Below, piece after piece: positions 10,636 to 19,835 of a stretch of DNA of 64,000 nt. Within the stretch, counting starts at the first letter, position 1. Each line of letters begins with the position of its first letter. The stretch covers positions 1 through 64,000 of the forward strand of contig JAAYPK010000119.1 in NCBI GenBank assembly GCA_012519845.1, in the 5' to 3' direction. The notes beneath the pieces are model-generated. The model was not told the DNA's origin, ran no database searches, and saw only the letters and a list, made by a program, of their open reading frames with translations. Made by a program: the position numbers and the translations under genes. This stretch comes from Clostridiales bacterium (GTDB lineage Bacteria; Bacillota; Clostridia; Clostridiales; Clostridiaceae).

Positions 10636-11466
10636 TTAAAAACTACCACTGCTTCCTCCATGGGATCGTCCTGATGAACTACTATGTGTGCTACTTCCTC
10701 CTCCACTGCTATTATTCTTAGGCTTAGCAGTTCTATTAACATTTCTATATAAAAACATATCTGTATCATTTGTTAGCTCTAAGCTACCATCAACAACATA
10801 ATTTTTTGCTGTTCTTTGCATTTCTACAGTTGTTAATGATTTTTTCATTACAAACATAATAATAAATGCTATAACTGCACCAATTCCAAGGTCCCCAAGA
10901 ATCCATAATGGACTTACCTTTCCTTTTGGCATATTATTGGTATCATAAGGCTTGCCTGCCTTTGCCTCAGTAATGAAATCATCACAATAGTCTGCAAAAG
11001 ATGTAAATGCTTCACTATATTTGGCATCACTAAGTAATGGTGTAACTTGATCCATAATATATCTTTGACCAGCATCAGTAAAAGCTCTAATACCATATCC
11101 ATAAGTAGAAATTGCCCAATCTCTATTTTGCATACTTATTAATAATAATATTCCATCATCATTGCTTCCCATTCCATAACCATTATAATCATAAAAATCA
11201 TCAGCGTACTCAGTTGAAGTTTTACCATCTAATGATTTTACTGTTACTATTGCCACATCACATTGCTGTCTTTCACTAATTTCATCAACCATAACTAATA
11301 ATTTTGCTTTTTCACTTTCTGTAAGTAATCTTGCATTATCTACAACCCTTGGAAGTAGTCTATCTTCTGGGATTTCAGTTGCATTAACATTAAAAGAAAG
11401 AGAAAACACAGTGATAAATAAACATAAAATTAAAGCGAATTTTTTTGCCATAATATTTTTTTTCAT
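10636..11466 (-). CDS. TPM-domain (YgcG/YdjH-like) membrane protein with Gly/Ser-rich C-terminus
   Basis: RVVDNARLLTESEKAKL...DDGILLLISMQNRDWAISTYGYG; GGGSSTHSSSSGRSHGGSSGSF tail. Confidence 0.88.
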   Translation of the reverse strand: MKKNIMAKKFALILCLFITVFSLSFNVNATEIPEDRLLPRVVDNARLLTESEKAKLLVMVDEISERQQCDVAIVTVKSLDGKTSTEYADDFYDYNGYGMGSNDDGILLLISMQNRDWAISTYGYGIRAFTDAGQRYIMDQVTPLLSDAKYSEAFTSFADYCDDFITEAKAGKPYDTNNMPKGKVSPLWILGDLGIGAVIAFIIMFVMKKSLTTVEMQRTAKNYVVDGSLELTNDTDMFLYRNVNRTAKPKNNSSGGGSSTHSSSSGRSHGGSSGSF

Positions 11467-11479
11467 AAATTTCCCCTCC

Positions 11480-12565
11480 TTATATCAATACATACAGCCA
11501 CATTAACCCATAAATAACTGCCCCTATTATAACTGTTAAACTAATAAACCATTTCCAATAAACAGCTTTATCCACAGGCATATTTCCAACAAACTTACCA
11601 GTTTGTCCATTCATAGCAAAAATATAATTTTCATCTTTCCATTTTGTTGTAAGAACCCAAACTGGATAAAGAACATATTTAACCTTACCATCTTGAATAT
11701 TAATACTGCTATTTTCACAAACTACTGAGCTATAGCCTTTTACAGTATTTCTAAAGGAATCTTCTGTGCTTGCCTTAACACGCTGATTTGCCCTTTCTAT
11801 ACATACATCAGAATTCACATCATATTTATCAGCAAGATACCCAGCAAGATATGCTGTATTAAAATCAACAGCTTCTTTAAAATCAAATGGCTCTACTGAT
11901 TCCATAAGATCATCTGGCATTTTAGAAGAGCCATCTACAGGAACAAGCTTAAACCTTAATTTACCACTACGCATAACTAAATAATAACTTGTTTCTTCAT
12001 AATTATAGTCGCTATTGCTCCAGCATCTAACCTTTGTTGCCTTATATCTTATGTTAGCATTTGCATCTGCATCAAAAAGCCAAAAAGGAACATAAACTCC
12101 TTTTATTTCTTCAATATGATTTTCATCTTTAAAAACTTTAGGAAGAAGGCGCTTTCCAGTCATATGTTTTTTTAGTGCTTCCTTTGCTTGCTTTTTATTA
12201 AATTTAAAAGGAATAACATAATCTGGACGAAGAGATCCTTTGAACTGTCCAGTCATAACAACTGGGCTACCACAATATGGGCAACTTGTAGCTGCAGTAT
12301 TTTCATCTGCAATAATTTCACCACCACAAGATTCACAGGAATAAACTCTCATTCCTTCCTGTTCACCTTCTTGCCACTCTCCTCCAATATCTTCATTCCA
12401 AGACATATTAGAATCACTATCATTTTTTAATTCTTCATCATATGCCTTTATTGTTTCCATTTCAAATTCTGTATCACAATAGGGACATTTCATTTTTTGA
12501 ATGGAGCTATTAAACTCTATAGCCCCACCACAACATGGACATTTATATTCTTTTATTTCAGACAT
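11480..12565 (-). CDS. Zinc-ribbon (TFIIB-like) membrane protein, YdjG-like
   Basis: CPCCGGAIEFNSSIQKMKCPYCDTEF and CESCGGEIIADENTAATSCPYCGS; C-terminal TM. Confidence 0.85.
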   Translation of the reverse strand: MSEIKEYKCPCCGGAIEFNSSIQKMKCPYCDTEFEMETIKAYDEELKNDSDSNMSWNEDIGGEWQEGEQEGMRVYSCESCGGEIIADENTAATSCPYCGSPVVMTGQFKGSLRPDYVIPFKFNKKQAKEALKKHMTGKRLLPKVFKDENHIEEIKGVYVPFWLFDADANANIRYKATKVRCWSNSDYNYEETSYYLVMRSGKLRFKLVPVDGSSKMPDDLMESVEPFDFKEAVDFNTAYLAGYLADKYDVNSDVCIERANQRVKASTEDSFRNTVKGYSSVVCENSSINIQDGKVKYVLYPVWVLTTKWKDENYIFAMNGQTGKFVGNMPVDKAVYWKWFISLTVIIGAVIYGLMWLYVLI

Positions 12566-12604
12566 TCTTAATCCCCCCTTTTTTAGTAGTAAGCAATATA
12601 CTAA

Positions 12605-13930
12605 CTACTTCTCATCCTTTTCATTAAATGGGTCTCCACATTCAGGACAGAATTTAGGAGGATGCGCTGGGTCTTTTGGTTCCCATCCACATTTGTCACA
12701 TTTATATAATGGTGCTTCTTCTGGCTTCTTAGCTCCACATTCTGCACAAAATTTTCCTTTATTAATAGCTCCACATTCTTTACAAGTCCATCCATCTTCT
12801 TGCTTAGGCTTTCCACATTCAATGCAGAATTTTCCTGTATTTTCAGCTCCACAATTGCAAGTCCATGAATCAGACTTCTTTTCTTCTTTTTTATTTTCTG
12901 ATACCTGGTTTTCTGATTGTTGTTTCTGGCCCATTTCAAAAAGACTTTGTGCATTCATTCCACCAGCATTTTGAGCCATATTCATTCCCATAAAGCCCAT
13001 CATAGCTCCATTATCATTTCCTGCAGCTGTTTTTAAAGCCTCTGCTTGAGCATCAACTAATCTTGCCCCTGCCATATTTCCATTTCTGAAAACAGCAGTT
13101 TTCTGTAAGTCCTTAATCATATCTTCATCTTCTTTAGGCGCAGTTACAGAATTAATTCCAAAAGAGGCAACAACTATCCCTCTGTTTTCAGCCCATTTCT
13201 TAGTAAGAACTTCATTAAGAGCATCTGAAATTTCCATAGTATGCCCTGGAAGAGCACTATAACGAACTCCAAGTTCTGATATTTTTGCAAATGCAGGCTG
13301 AAGAGCTGTAAGTAGCTCTGTTTTTAACATACTATCAATTTCTTGTCTTTCATATGTATTTTCAACATTTCCACAAACATTAGTGTAAAAAAGTATTGGA
13401 TTAATAATCTTGTAAGAATATTCACCATTACATCTAATAGAGATATCTACATCAAGACCTAAGTTTTTATCTACAACTCTAAATGGTATAGGATTAACTG
13501 TACCGTATTTATTCCCTAAAATTTCTTTAGTATTTATATAATATACTCTTTGATCTTTTCCAGTATCTCCGCCATAAGTAAAACGTTTCCCAATCATGGA
13601 AAATGTATTTTTAATACCTTCTCCTAACCCACCAGTAAAAATACTTGGTTCTGTTGAAGTATCCCAAATAAACTCTCCTGGTTCAGCACACACCTCAACT
13701 ACTTTACCTTGTTCAACTATAATCATGCATTGCCCATCATTAACAGCTATACCTGAGCCATTTGAAATTATATTCTCATCACCCTTAGTATTTGATGAAC
13801 GCTTTGAAACTTTCTTTCTTCCCTTTGCCACAAGTATATCTGCCTCTAATGCATCACAATAAAAGAACTCCTTCCACTGATCAGCCATAACTCCCCCAGC
13901 TGCACCTATTCCAGCTTTAATAAGTCCCAT
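12605..13930 (-). CDS. SPFH-domain/virion-core-like protein with C-terminal zinc ribbons, YdjI-like
   Basis: MGLIKAGIGAAGGVMADQWKEFFYCDAL N-terminus; three C-terminal CxxC ribbon pairs. Confidence 0.88.
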   Translation of the reverse strand: MGLIKAGIGAAGGVMADQWKEFFYCDALEADILVAKGRKKVSKRSSNTKGDENIISNGSGIAVNDGQCMIIVEQGKVVEVCAEPGEFIWDTSTEPSIFTGGLGEGIKNTFSMIGKRFTYGGDTGKDQRVYYINTKEILGNKYGTVNPIPFRVVDKNLGLDVDISIRCNGEYSYKIINPILFYTNVCGNVENTYERQEIDSMLKTELLTALQPAFAKISELGVRYSALPGHTMEISDALNEVLTKKWAENRGIVVASFGINSVTAPKEDEDMIKDLQKTAVFRNGNMAGARLVDAQAEALKTAAGNDNGAMMGFMGMNMAQNAGGMNAQSLFEMGQKQQSENQVSENKKEEKKSDSWTCNCGAENTGKFCIECGKPKQEDGWTCKECGAINKGKFCAECGAKKPEEAPLYKCDKCGWEPKDPAHPPKFCPECGDPFNEKDEK

Positions 13931-14016
13931 ATATATACCTCCCTGTAATATTTTTCATTTATATATTCTTTTTCATTATACCAAAAAAATGTTAAATATA
14001 TAACTGAAACATAATA

Positions 14017-14056
14017 AAAGGATGTGCAAAATGAATTTTCATTTTGCACATCCTTT
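14017..14056. terminator. Hairpin AAAGGATGTGCAAAATGAA/TTCATTTTGCACATCCTTT
   Basis: 19-bp perfect stem between 12605-13930 and 14068-15417. Confidence 0.75.
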
Positions 14057-14067
14057 GAAATATACAT

Positions 14068-15417
14068 TTAACTATAAGATTTTTTACTATTTAATATCCC
14101 TTTAGGATCTAAAGATTCTTTAATTCCCTTCATAAGAGAAATATTTATTTCATTGTCTTTTCTTATGAAATAAGGCTTTTTAGTTAATCCTATTCCATGT
14201 TCTCCTGATGGAAGTCCACCAAGTTCATTGGCTTTTGAATAAATCAAATTCATTACCTTATGTAAGTCTTTTTTCCAAGTTTCATCATCTCTATGTCCTC
14301 TTATTACGCAAAGATGAACATTTCCATCACCAGCATGTCCAAAACTTATCATTTTAACTCCTGTTTCCTCTTGAACTTCATTTACATAAGAGATAAAATC
14401 TGCAATTTTGTTTATTGGCACTACAATATCAACTGGCTCTTGTTCTGATACTGCTTCTACTGCTTTAACAAGAACACCTCTTATTTTCCACACAGTTTCG
14501 ATTGTTTTTGGATCATCTAAAACTAATACATCAGAGGTAATTATTTTCACCTTATTTATATTATTATTTATTTCTTCAATGCTGTCTCCATCAAAGGTTA
14601 GAATTATATAAGCTTGTCCATATTGCCTAGGAAATTTTAAATTTAAATAACTTTCTCCAAGTTCTATAACCTTTCTTTCAACAAATTCTATAGCTGTAGG
14701 GTTTGCATTTTCCTTAATAATTTCTATAACCTTGTTAATTCCAGCCTTTAAACTTTCAAAGGTTACTAAAACACTTAAGGATTCCTTTGGCTTTGGAACA
14801 AGCTTTAATACACACTTTGTAATAACTGCTAAAGTTCCTTCTGAGCCAATTATAAGATTTTTTAGGGATAAGCCTGAGCTGTCTTTAATAACATTTTTCC
14901 CTATGTTAACCACCTGACCATTAGCTAAAACAACCTCTAAAGCTCTTACATAATCTCTTGTCACTCCGTATTTTACAGCTCTCATACCCCCTGCATTCGT
15001 ACTAATATTACCACCTATTGTTGCAGTTTTTTCTCCTGGATCTGGTGGATAAAATAAATCTTCTTTTTCCACATATTCTTGAAAATCCTTTAATACAACA
15101 CCAGGTTCTACAGTTGCAGTAAAGGTTTCTTTATCTAGCTGTAAAATTCTATTCATTTTTGATAAATCAATAACTATGCCACCATCTGTTGGTACTGTTG
15201 ATCCTACAAGGTTAGTTCCTGCACCTCTTGGAGTTACAGGAATTTTATTATTATATGCAAATTTTAATACTCCACTAACCTCTTCTGTAGATATGGGAAA
15301 TACTAAAGCATCAGCTTTTCCCTTTAGTCTTCCAAGAGTATCTGTTAAATATTTTTCCTCTATATTATTTAAAATAACTCTATTTTTATCTTTTATTATT
15401 TTATATAACTCTTCCAT
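14068..15417 (-). CDS. FAD-linked oxidase, GlcD/D-2-hydroxyacid dehydrogenase-like
   Basis: PRGAGTNLVGSTVPTDGGIVIDLSKMN FAD-binding motif; GEHGIGLTKKPYF C-terminal motif. Confidence 0.92.
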   Translation of the reverse strand: MEELYKIIKDKNRVILNNIEEKYLTDTLGRLKGKADALVFPISTEEVSGVLKFAYNNKIPVTPRGAGTNLVGSTVPTDGGIVIDLSKMNRILQLDKETFTATVEPGVVLKDFQEYVEKEDLFYPPDPGEKTATIGGNISTNAGGMRAVKYGVTRDYVRALEVVLANGQVVNIGKNVIKDSSGLSLKNLIIGSEGTLAVITKCVLKLVPKPKESLSVLVTFESLKAGINKVIEIIKENANPTAIEFVERKVIELGESYLNLKFPRQYGQAYIILTFDGDSIEEINNNINKVKIITSDVLVLDDPKTIETVWKIRGVLVKAVEAVSEQEPVDIVVPINKIADFISYVNEVQEETGVKMISFGHAGDGNVHLCVIRGHRDDETWKKDLHKVMNLIYSKANELGGLPSGEHGIGLTKKPYFIRKDNEINISLMKGIKESLDPKGILNSKKSYS

Positions 15418-15426
15418 TTTATATCC

Positions 15427-16089
15427 CTACTTTCTTGTAACTAATCTAGATAGTAAGTCTCCTAAGCTTTGTCCTACTTGAACTACAACAACTAATATAA
15501 GGACAGTTACAATCATTACTCCAGTTTCATAACGATAATAACCATATTGGATAGCAAGGTTTCCTATACCTCCACCACCAACTAAGCCAGCCATTGCAGA
15601 GTATCCAACAATACTTACAAAGGTTACTGTAGCTGCTCTTACTAAAGATGGAAAAGCTTCTACAAATACTACTCTTTTTAGTATTAAAAAAGTTCCTGCA
15701 CCTGTTGCTTTAGCTGCTTCTAAAACACCTTTGTCCACTTCATTTAAAGAGCTTTCAACTAGTCTTGCAAAAAAAGCTATGGATGCAATAGCTAAAGGAA
15801 CTGATGCAGCCTCTGGTCCAATACTTGTACCTGTAATTAGCTTCATTAATGGAATAAATAAAACCATTAATATTACAAAGGGAATTGAACGAATTATATT
15901 TACTATAGCACCTGAAATAGCATTAATAATCTTATTTTTGAAGAAAAGATTACTTGAAGTTAAGTAAAGTGCAAGTCCTAATAAGGTTCCAAATATAAGG
16001 GCTACAACCATTGAGTATCCTACCATTTCAGCTGTTTCTATTACAGCCTTTAATAATTCTCTATTTAATATTTCATAAGTTTCACTCAT
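15427..16089 (-). CDS. metI: Methionine-type ABC transporter permease
   Basis: MetI-like permease next to metN/metQ; ALIFGTLLGLALYLTS, NIIRSIPFVILMV. Confidence 0.9.
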   Translation of the reverse strand: MSETYEILNRELLKAVIETAEMVGYSMVVALIFGTLLGLALYLTSSNLFFKNKIINAISGAIVNIIRSIPFVILMVLFIPLMKLITGTSIGPEAASVPLAIASIAFFARLVESSLNEVDKGVLEAAKATGAGTFLILKRVVFVEAFPSLVRAATVTFVSIVGYSAMAGLVGGGGIGNLAIQYGYYRYETGVMIVTVLILVVVVQVGQSLGDLLSRLVTRK

Positions 16090-17108
16090 TATTGTACATC
16101 CCCCTTACTAATAATTTCATAGTTATATACATTATCTTTTATATAATTTCTTGCATTTTCACGTTCTTCTGTAGTACCTTGTATTTTGATTAATAAAATA
16201 CCAAAAGCCTTTCCGTGAATATAATCAATTTTTCCATGAATTATATTAACATTAACCTTATAGTCTCTTGATAAATTACTTATTACAGATTCATAGGCTT
16301 TTTCTCCTACATAATATATTTTTAGTACTTCTTCATTATCTAAAATCTTAAGCTCCTTTGGGTATTCAATATTTAATACTCTTGAAACTAAAGCTTTTGT
16401 TACTTCATGCTCTGGCTTTGTAAAAATGGAGTATGTATCATTTATCTCTACAATTTCTCCATTACTCATTACTGCAACTCTATCAAAAAGCTTTTTTGCC
16501 ACATCCATTTCATGAGTTATAAAAACAATAGTAATATTAGATTTTTCCTTTATTTTTCTTAAAGTTTCTATTACTTCTTCAGTATTTTCTAAATCTAGGG
16601 CTGAAGTTGCTTCATCACATAGTAATATCTCTGGATTATTAGCTAATGCTCTTGCAATAGCCACTCTTTGCTTTTGTCCTCCACTAAGACTTGATGGATA
16701 AACATCTATTTTATCTTTTAAATTAACTAATTCTAAAAGTTCCTCTACACGCTGTCTCATTTTGTCCTTTGGATATTTATTGGCAATTAATGAAAAAACT
16801 ATATTATCATAAACAGTAGCACCACTAATTAAATTAAAGTGTTGAAAAATCATTCCTATTTTTAATCTTTCCTGTCTTAAAGCTTTACCTTTATAGCTTG
16901 TAATATTTTCGCCATTTATATAAACTTCCCCAGTAGTTGGTTTTTGAAGGAGGTTAATAGTTCTAACTAAGGTACTTTTCCCAGCTCCACTTGGTCCTAC
17001 AATTCCAAATACTTCACCTTTATTAATTGTTAAATTAACATTTTTAACACCATGAAATTCTTTGTTTTTTTGTTTGAAAATCACATTAATATTAGAAAGC
17101 TTAATCAT
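16089..17108 (-). CDS. metN: Methionine-type ABC transporter ATP-binding protein with C-terminal NIL domain
   Basis: Walker A GPSGAGKST, LSGGQKQRVAIARAL, NIL domain at C-terminus. Confidence 0.92.
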   Translation of the reverse strand: MIKLSNINVIFKQKNKEFHGVKNVNLTINKGEVFGIVGPSGAGKSTLVRTINLLQKPTTGEVYINGENITSYKGKALRQERLKIGMIFQHFNLISGATVYDNIVFSLIANKYPKDKMRQRVEELLELVNLKDKIDVYPSSLSGGQKQRVAIARALANNPEILLCDEATSALDLENTEEVIETLRKIKEKSNITIVFITHEMDVAKKLFDRVAVMSNGEIVEINDTYSIFTKPEHEVTKALVSRVLNIEYPKELKILDNEEVLKIYYVGEKAYESVISNLSRDYKVNVNIIHGKIDYIHGKAFGILLIKIQGTTEERENARNYIKDNVYNYEIISKGDVQ

Positions 17109-17128
17109 TACTTTAACCCCCTTAAAAA

Positions 17129-17980
17129 TTATTTATCTTTTCCGTATTTTTCTATCCACCAATCTGGTCTATCAAAGGCTTTAAAGGTACTTCCTTCAGC
17201 TGTTATAGCATCATAAAACTTTTCTGATTCTACAGCTGCCTTTAAATCTTTTCCAAGGTCACTGTCTAAATCTTCAGTTTTAACAGCAACTACATTTTTA
17301 AAGCCCTTTGCTAGCTTTTCAACTCCTAAAGCATCTTCGAATTTTAGATTTGCTGCTATAGCATAGTTTCCTGGAATTACTCCAATTGCAACACTATCTA
17401 GGCTTCTAGAAATCTGAGCTGCCTCAATTGTAACAAACTCTAAAGAATTTTTATTTTCACTTATATCTGCTGTAGTAGCCTTTGTTTCATCTATGTTATC
17501 TTTTATTTTTATTACTCCTAAATCTCTAATCAATCTTAAAGAACGTGCTAAATTTACTGCGTCTGTTGGAATTGCCACCTTATCTCCTGACTTTAATTCA
17601 TCAAAAGATTTAATAGAATTAGAAAATACACCTGCTCCTGCAGTTGGAACTTCAATTACACTTGAAATTTTAAGATTATTATCTGCTGCAAATTTTTCTA
17701 AATATACTGTGTGCTGCATTAAATTAGCATCAATTTCACCTGAAGCTAATGCTTGATCTGGTTGAACGTAATCTGTAAAATTAACAACTTCTACTTTATA
17801 TCCCTTTTCCTCTAAATATGGTGTTATTGCCTTTTCAACCATTTCCCCATATGGTCCTGGGCAAACTCCTATTATTATATTTTTACTATCTGTAGCATCT
17901 GCTTCTCCACATCCTGCTAATGTCCCAACTAATAATACTGATGATATTACAGTAGCTATTATTTTCTTCAATGATTTCAT
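17129..17980 (-). CDS. metQ: MetQ/NlpA-family substrate-binding lipoprotein; likely start at 17980
   Basis: Lipobox LVGTLAGCGE; VEVVNFTDYVQPDQALASGEIDANLMQHTVYLE. Confidence 0.93.
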   Translation of the reverse strand: MKSLKKIIATVISSVLLVGTLAGCGEADATDSKNIIIGVCPGPYGEMVEKAITPYLEEKGYKVEVVNFTDYVQPDQALASGEIDANLMQHTVYLEKFAADNNLKISSVIEVPTAGAGVFSNSIKSFDELKSGDKVAIPTDAVNLARSLRLIRDLGVIKIKDNIDETKATTADISENKNSLEFVTIEAAQISRSLDSVAIGVIPGNYAIAANLKFEDALGVEKLAKGFKNVVAVKTEDLDSDLGKDLKAAVESEKFYDAITAEGSTFKAFDRPDWWIEKYGKDK

Positions 17981-18096
17981 TTTATTTCCCCCTTTAATCA
18001 TATTAAACATATATTACATATACAATTGCTATGTTTAATATTATACACCTATGTCTTTTATTGTCAATAGCAATATAAATAATCTTTAAAAAGTAA

Positions 18097-18149
18097 AATA
18101 AGAGGGTAATAATATAATTAACTCTTAATCATATTATTACCCTCTTATT
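18097..18149. terminator. Long intrinsic terminator hairpin (19-bp perfect stem) downstream of phzF
   Basis: AATAAGAGGGTAATAATAT / ATATTATTACCCTCTTATT. Confidence 0.8.
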
Positions 18150-18202
18150 ATTCTTTAATGATACTTTATTTTCATTATTATCTTTTAAGATTCCATAAAT
18201 AA

Positions 18203-19099
18203 TCATTCTTCACTTATAAATATTTTTCCTTCTATAACAACTGTTGCTTTCCCACCAAACAATATATTTCCTTCCTGCATTTTTATCATAATCTGATTAA
18301 ATGCAATATTGTCGCCACCTTGCTCTACCACAACCGGCTCACCATTCCACAGCTTATTTTTCAATAAGTAATTTGCAAATGCACTGTTTCCTGAACCAGT
18401 TGCTGGATCCTCTAAATACCCAAACTTTGGAGCAAAAACTCTCGTATGTGCTATGTTCTCTGAATTACTTGTTTCTTTAGAAAATATCAATATAATATCT
18501 ATTTTATTTGCAATGCAAAACTCTTTTAACCGTTTTTCATCCGGATAAATTGATATTTCTTTCTCAAAAGAAATTATTGGAACAATAAGGGTTCTTAGTC
18601 CAGCATCAATAAATTCAACTGCCATATTCTCTTCTATATCATCTGGTTTAATTTCAAGTGCTTCTGATATGCTCTGTTTATCTAAGCTTAATTCTAGATA
18701 TCTGGCAGCAGGGGCAGTAATATATACTGCATCTTCACTATCAAGACAATTATAAACTGTAAGAATACCTTTTTTATTCGTTTCAATAGTTATTTCTGAT
18801 TTTACCCTAAGCTTCTCATCATTTTGAATTAAATCATACATAGTTGCCACCGTACCATGCCCACAAAAATCCACTTCACATTCTGATGAATAGTAAGTAA
18901 GCTTTTTATCTGCTTTATCTGAATCTGTACAAAAAACAACTTCTGAAACAAATCCTGCGTGTTCCTTGCCTACACGAAGCATTTCATTATGTGTAAGAAC
19001 ATCACCCTCCACAAGAAGATATGCTGCAGGATTCCCCTGTGAATCACTAGAAGTAAATGCATTTACTTTTTTATATTTATATGCTCTCACTAATTTCAT
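18203..19099 (-). CDS. PhzF-family isomerase
   Basis: VNAFTSSDSQGNPAAYLL, CGHGTVA, EDPATGSGNSAFANYL. Confidence 0.92.
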   Translation of the reverse strand: MKLVRAYKYKKVNAFTSSDSQGNPAAYLLVEGDVLTHNEMLRVGKEHAGFVSEVVFCTDSDKADKKLTYYSSECEVDFCGHGTVATMYDLIQNDEKLRVKSEITIETNKKGILTVYNCLDSEDAVYITAPAARYLELSLDKQSISEALEIKPDDIEENMAVEFIDAGLRTLIVPIISFEKEISIYPDEKRLKEFCIANKIDIILIFSKETSNSENIAHTRVFAPKFGYLEDPATGSGNSAFANYLLKNKLWNGEPVVVEQGGDNIAFNQIMIKMQEGNILFGGKATVVIEGKIFISEE

Positions 19100-19116
19100 C
19101 TCCTATCTTAATACCA

Positions 19117-19638
19117 TTAAATATATCGTCTAACCTTTTTCATATATTGTCTGTATGATTCTCCGAATTTAATAATGCACCATTTTTCTTCTGAAAGAAT
19201 AATCCAATGTGTTGAAATTTGAAATACTAAGATAATACCAAATAATATTAGTGACTGTGTTAAGAAAACGCAAGCTAAAAAAAATATAAAATATGATATA
19301 TACATTGGATTACGTGAAAGCTGATAAATTCCATTAGAATTTAATCCTTCATTTGAAGAATCTGCAAAATTTATTATTGAAATTACACAAAGTATTAGTC
19401 CAAATATATACAAAAGCAATCCTATATAGAATATCCAAGAAAATTCTATTGTAACTGTTTGAAAACATAAGTACACAAATATTGCAATATTTGAAATCTG
19501 ATATATCCAATATGCTAATATCTCATTCCCTTTCATTTGTGGAAAATGAGCCGCACGTTTTATCGCATCTTTGCTTAAACTTGCTAAAAGTCCAAACAGT
19601 ATAAGGAAAAATGGTATTAACAATAAAAAGCCATTCAT
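19117..19638 (-). CDS. Isoprenylcysteine carboxyl methyltransferase/PEMT-like membrane methyltransferase
   Basis: GIYQLSRNPMYISYFIFF and EEKWCIIKFGESYRQYMKKVRRYI. Confidence 0.85.
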   Translation of the reverse strand: MNGFLLLIPFFLILFGLLASLSKDAIKRAAHFPQMKGNEILAYWIYQISNIAIFVYLCFQTVTIEFSWIFYIGLLLYIFGLILCVISIINFADSSNEGLNSNGIYQLSRNPMYISYFIFFLACVFLTQSLILFGIILVFQISTHWIILSEEKWCIIKFGESYRQYMKKVRRYI

Positions 19639-19785
19639 TTTATTTCTTCCACTCCTTTCCTTAATACTTAAACTTATTCTATTTACATTTTTATTTATCT
19701 ATTCCATATTTTATCATGAATCTAAACAAAAGTCAGTTTTTTTCTTCACACACTTAATATGATCTTAGGTATAAAATAACAGAAA

Positions 19786-19811
19786 AGCACATCACTTTAT
19801 TGTGATGTGCT
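19786..19811. terminator. Hairpin AGCACATCAC/GTGATGTGCT
   Basis: Downstream of the 19836-22520 gene; U-rich on the minus strand. Confidence 0.75.
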
Positions 19812-19835
19812 ATCTATAGTATTTATTATACATGT

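Noticed and set aside
12601-12954. Minus-strand 117-aa ORF inside the SPFH gene
   Set aside because: Out-of-frame reading of the zinc-ribbon region of 12605-13930.
12188-12974. Plus-strand ORFs (80 and 157 aa) opposite the zinc-ribbon and SPFH genes
   Set aside because: Reverse reading of Cys/Gly-rich coding DNA; no motif or independent promoter seen.
18011-18202. Possible SAM riboswitch upstream of metQ
   Set aside because: No S-box core recognised; the strong hairpin at 18097-18149 is better explained as the phzF terminator.
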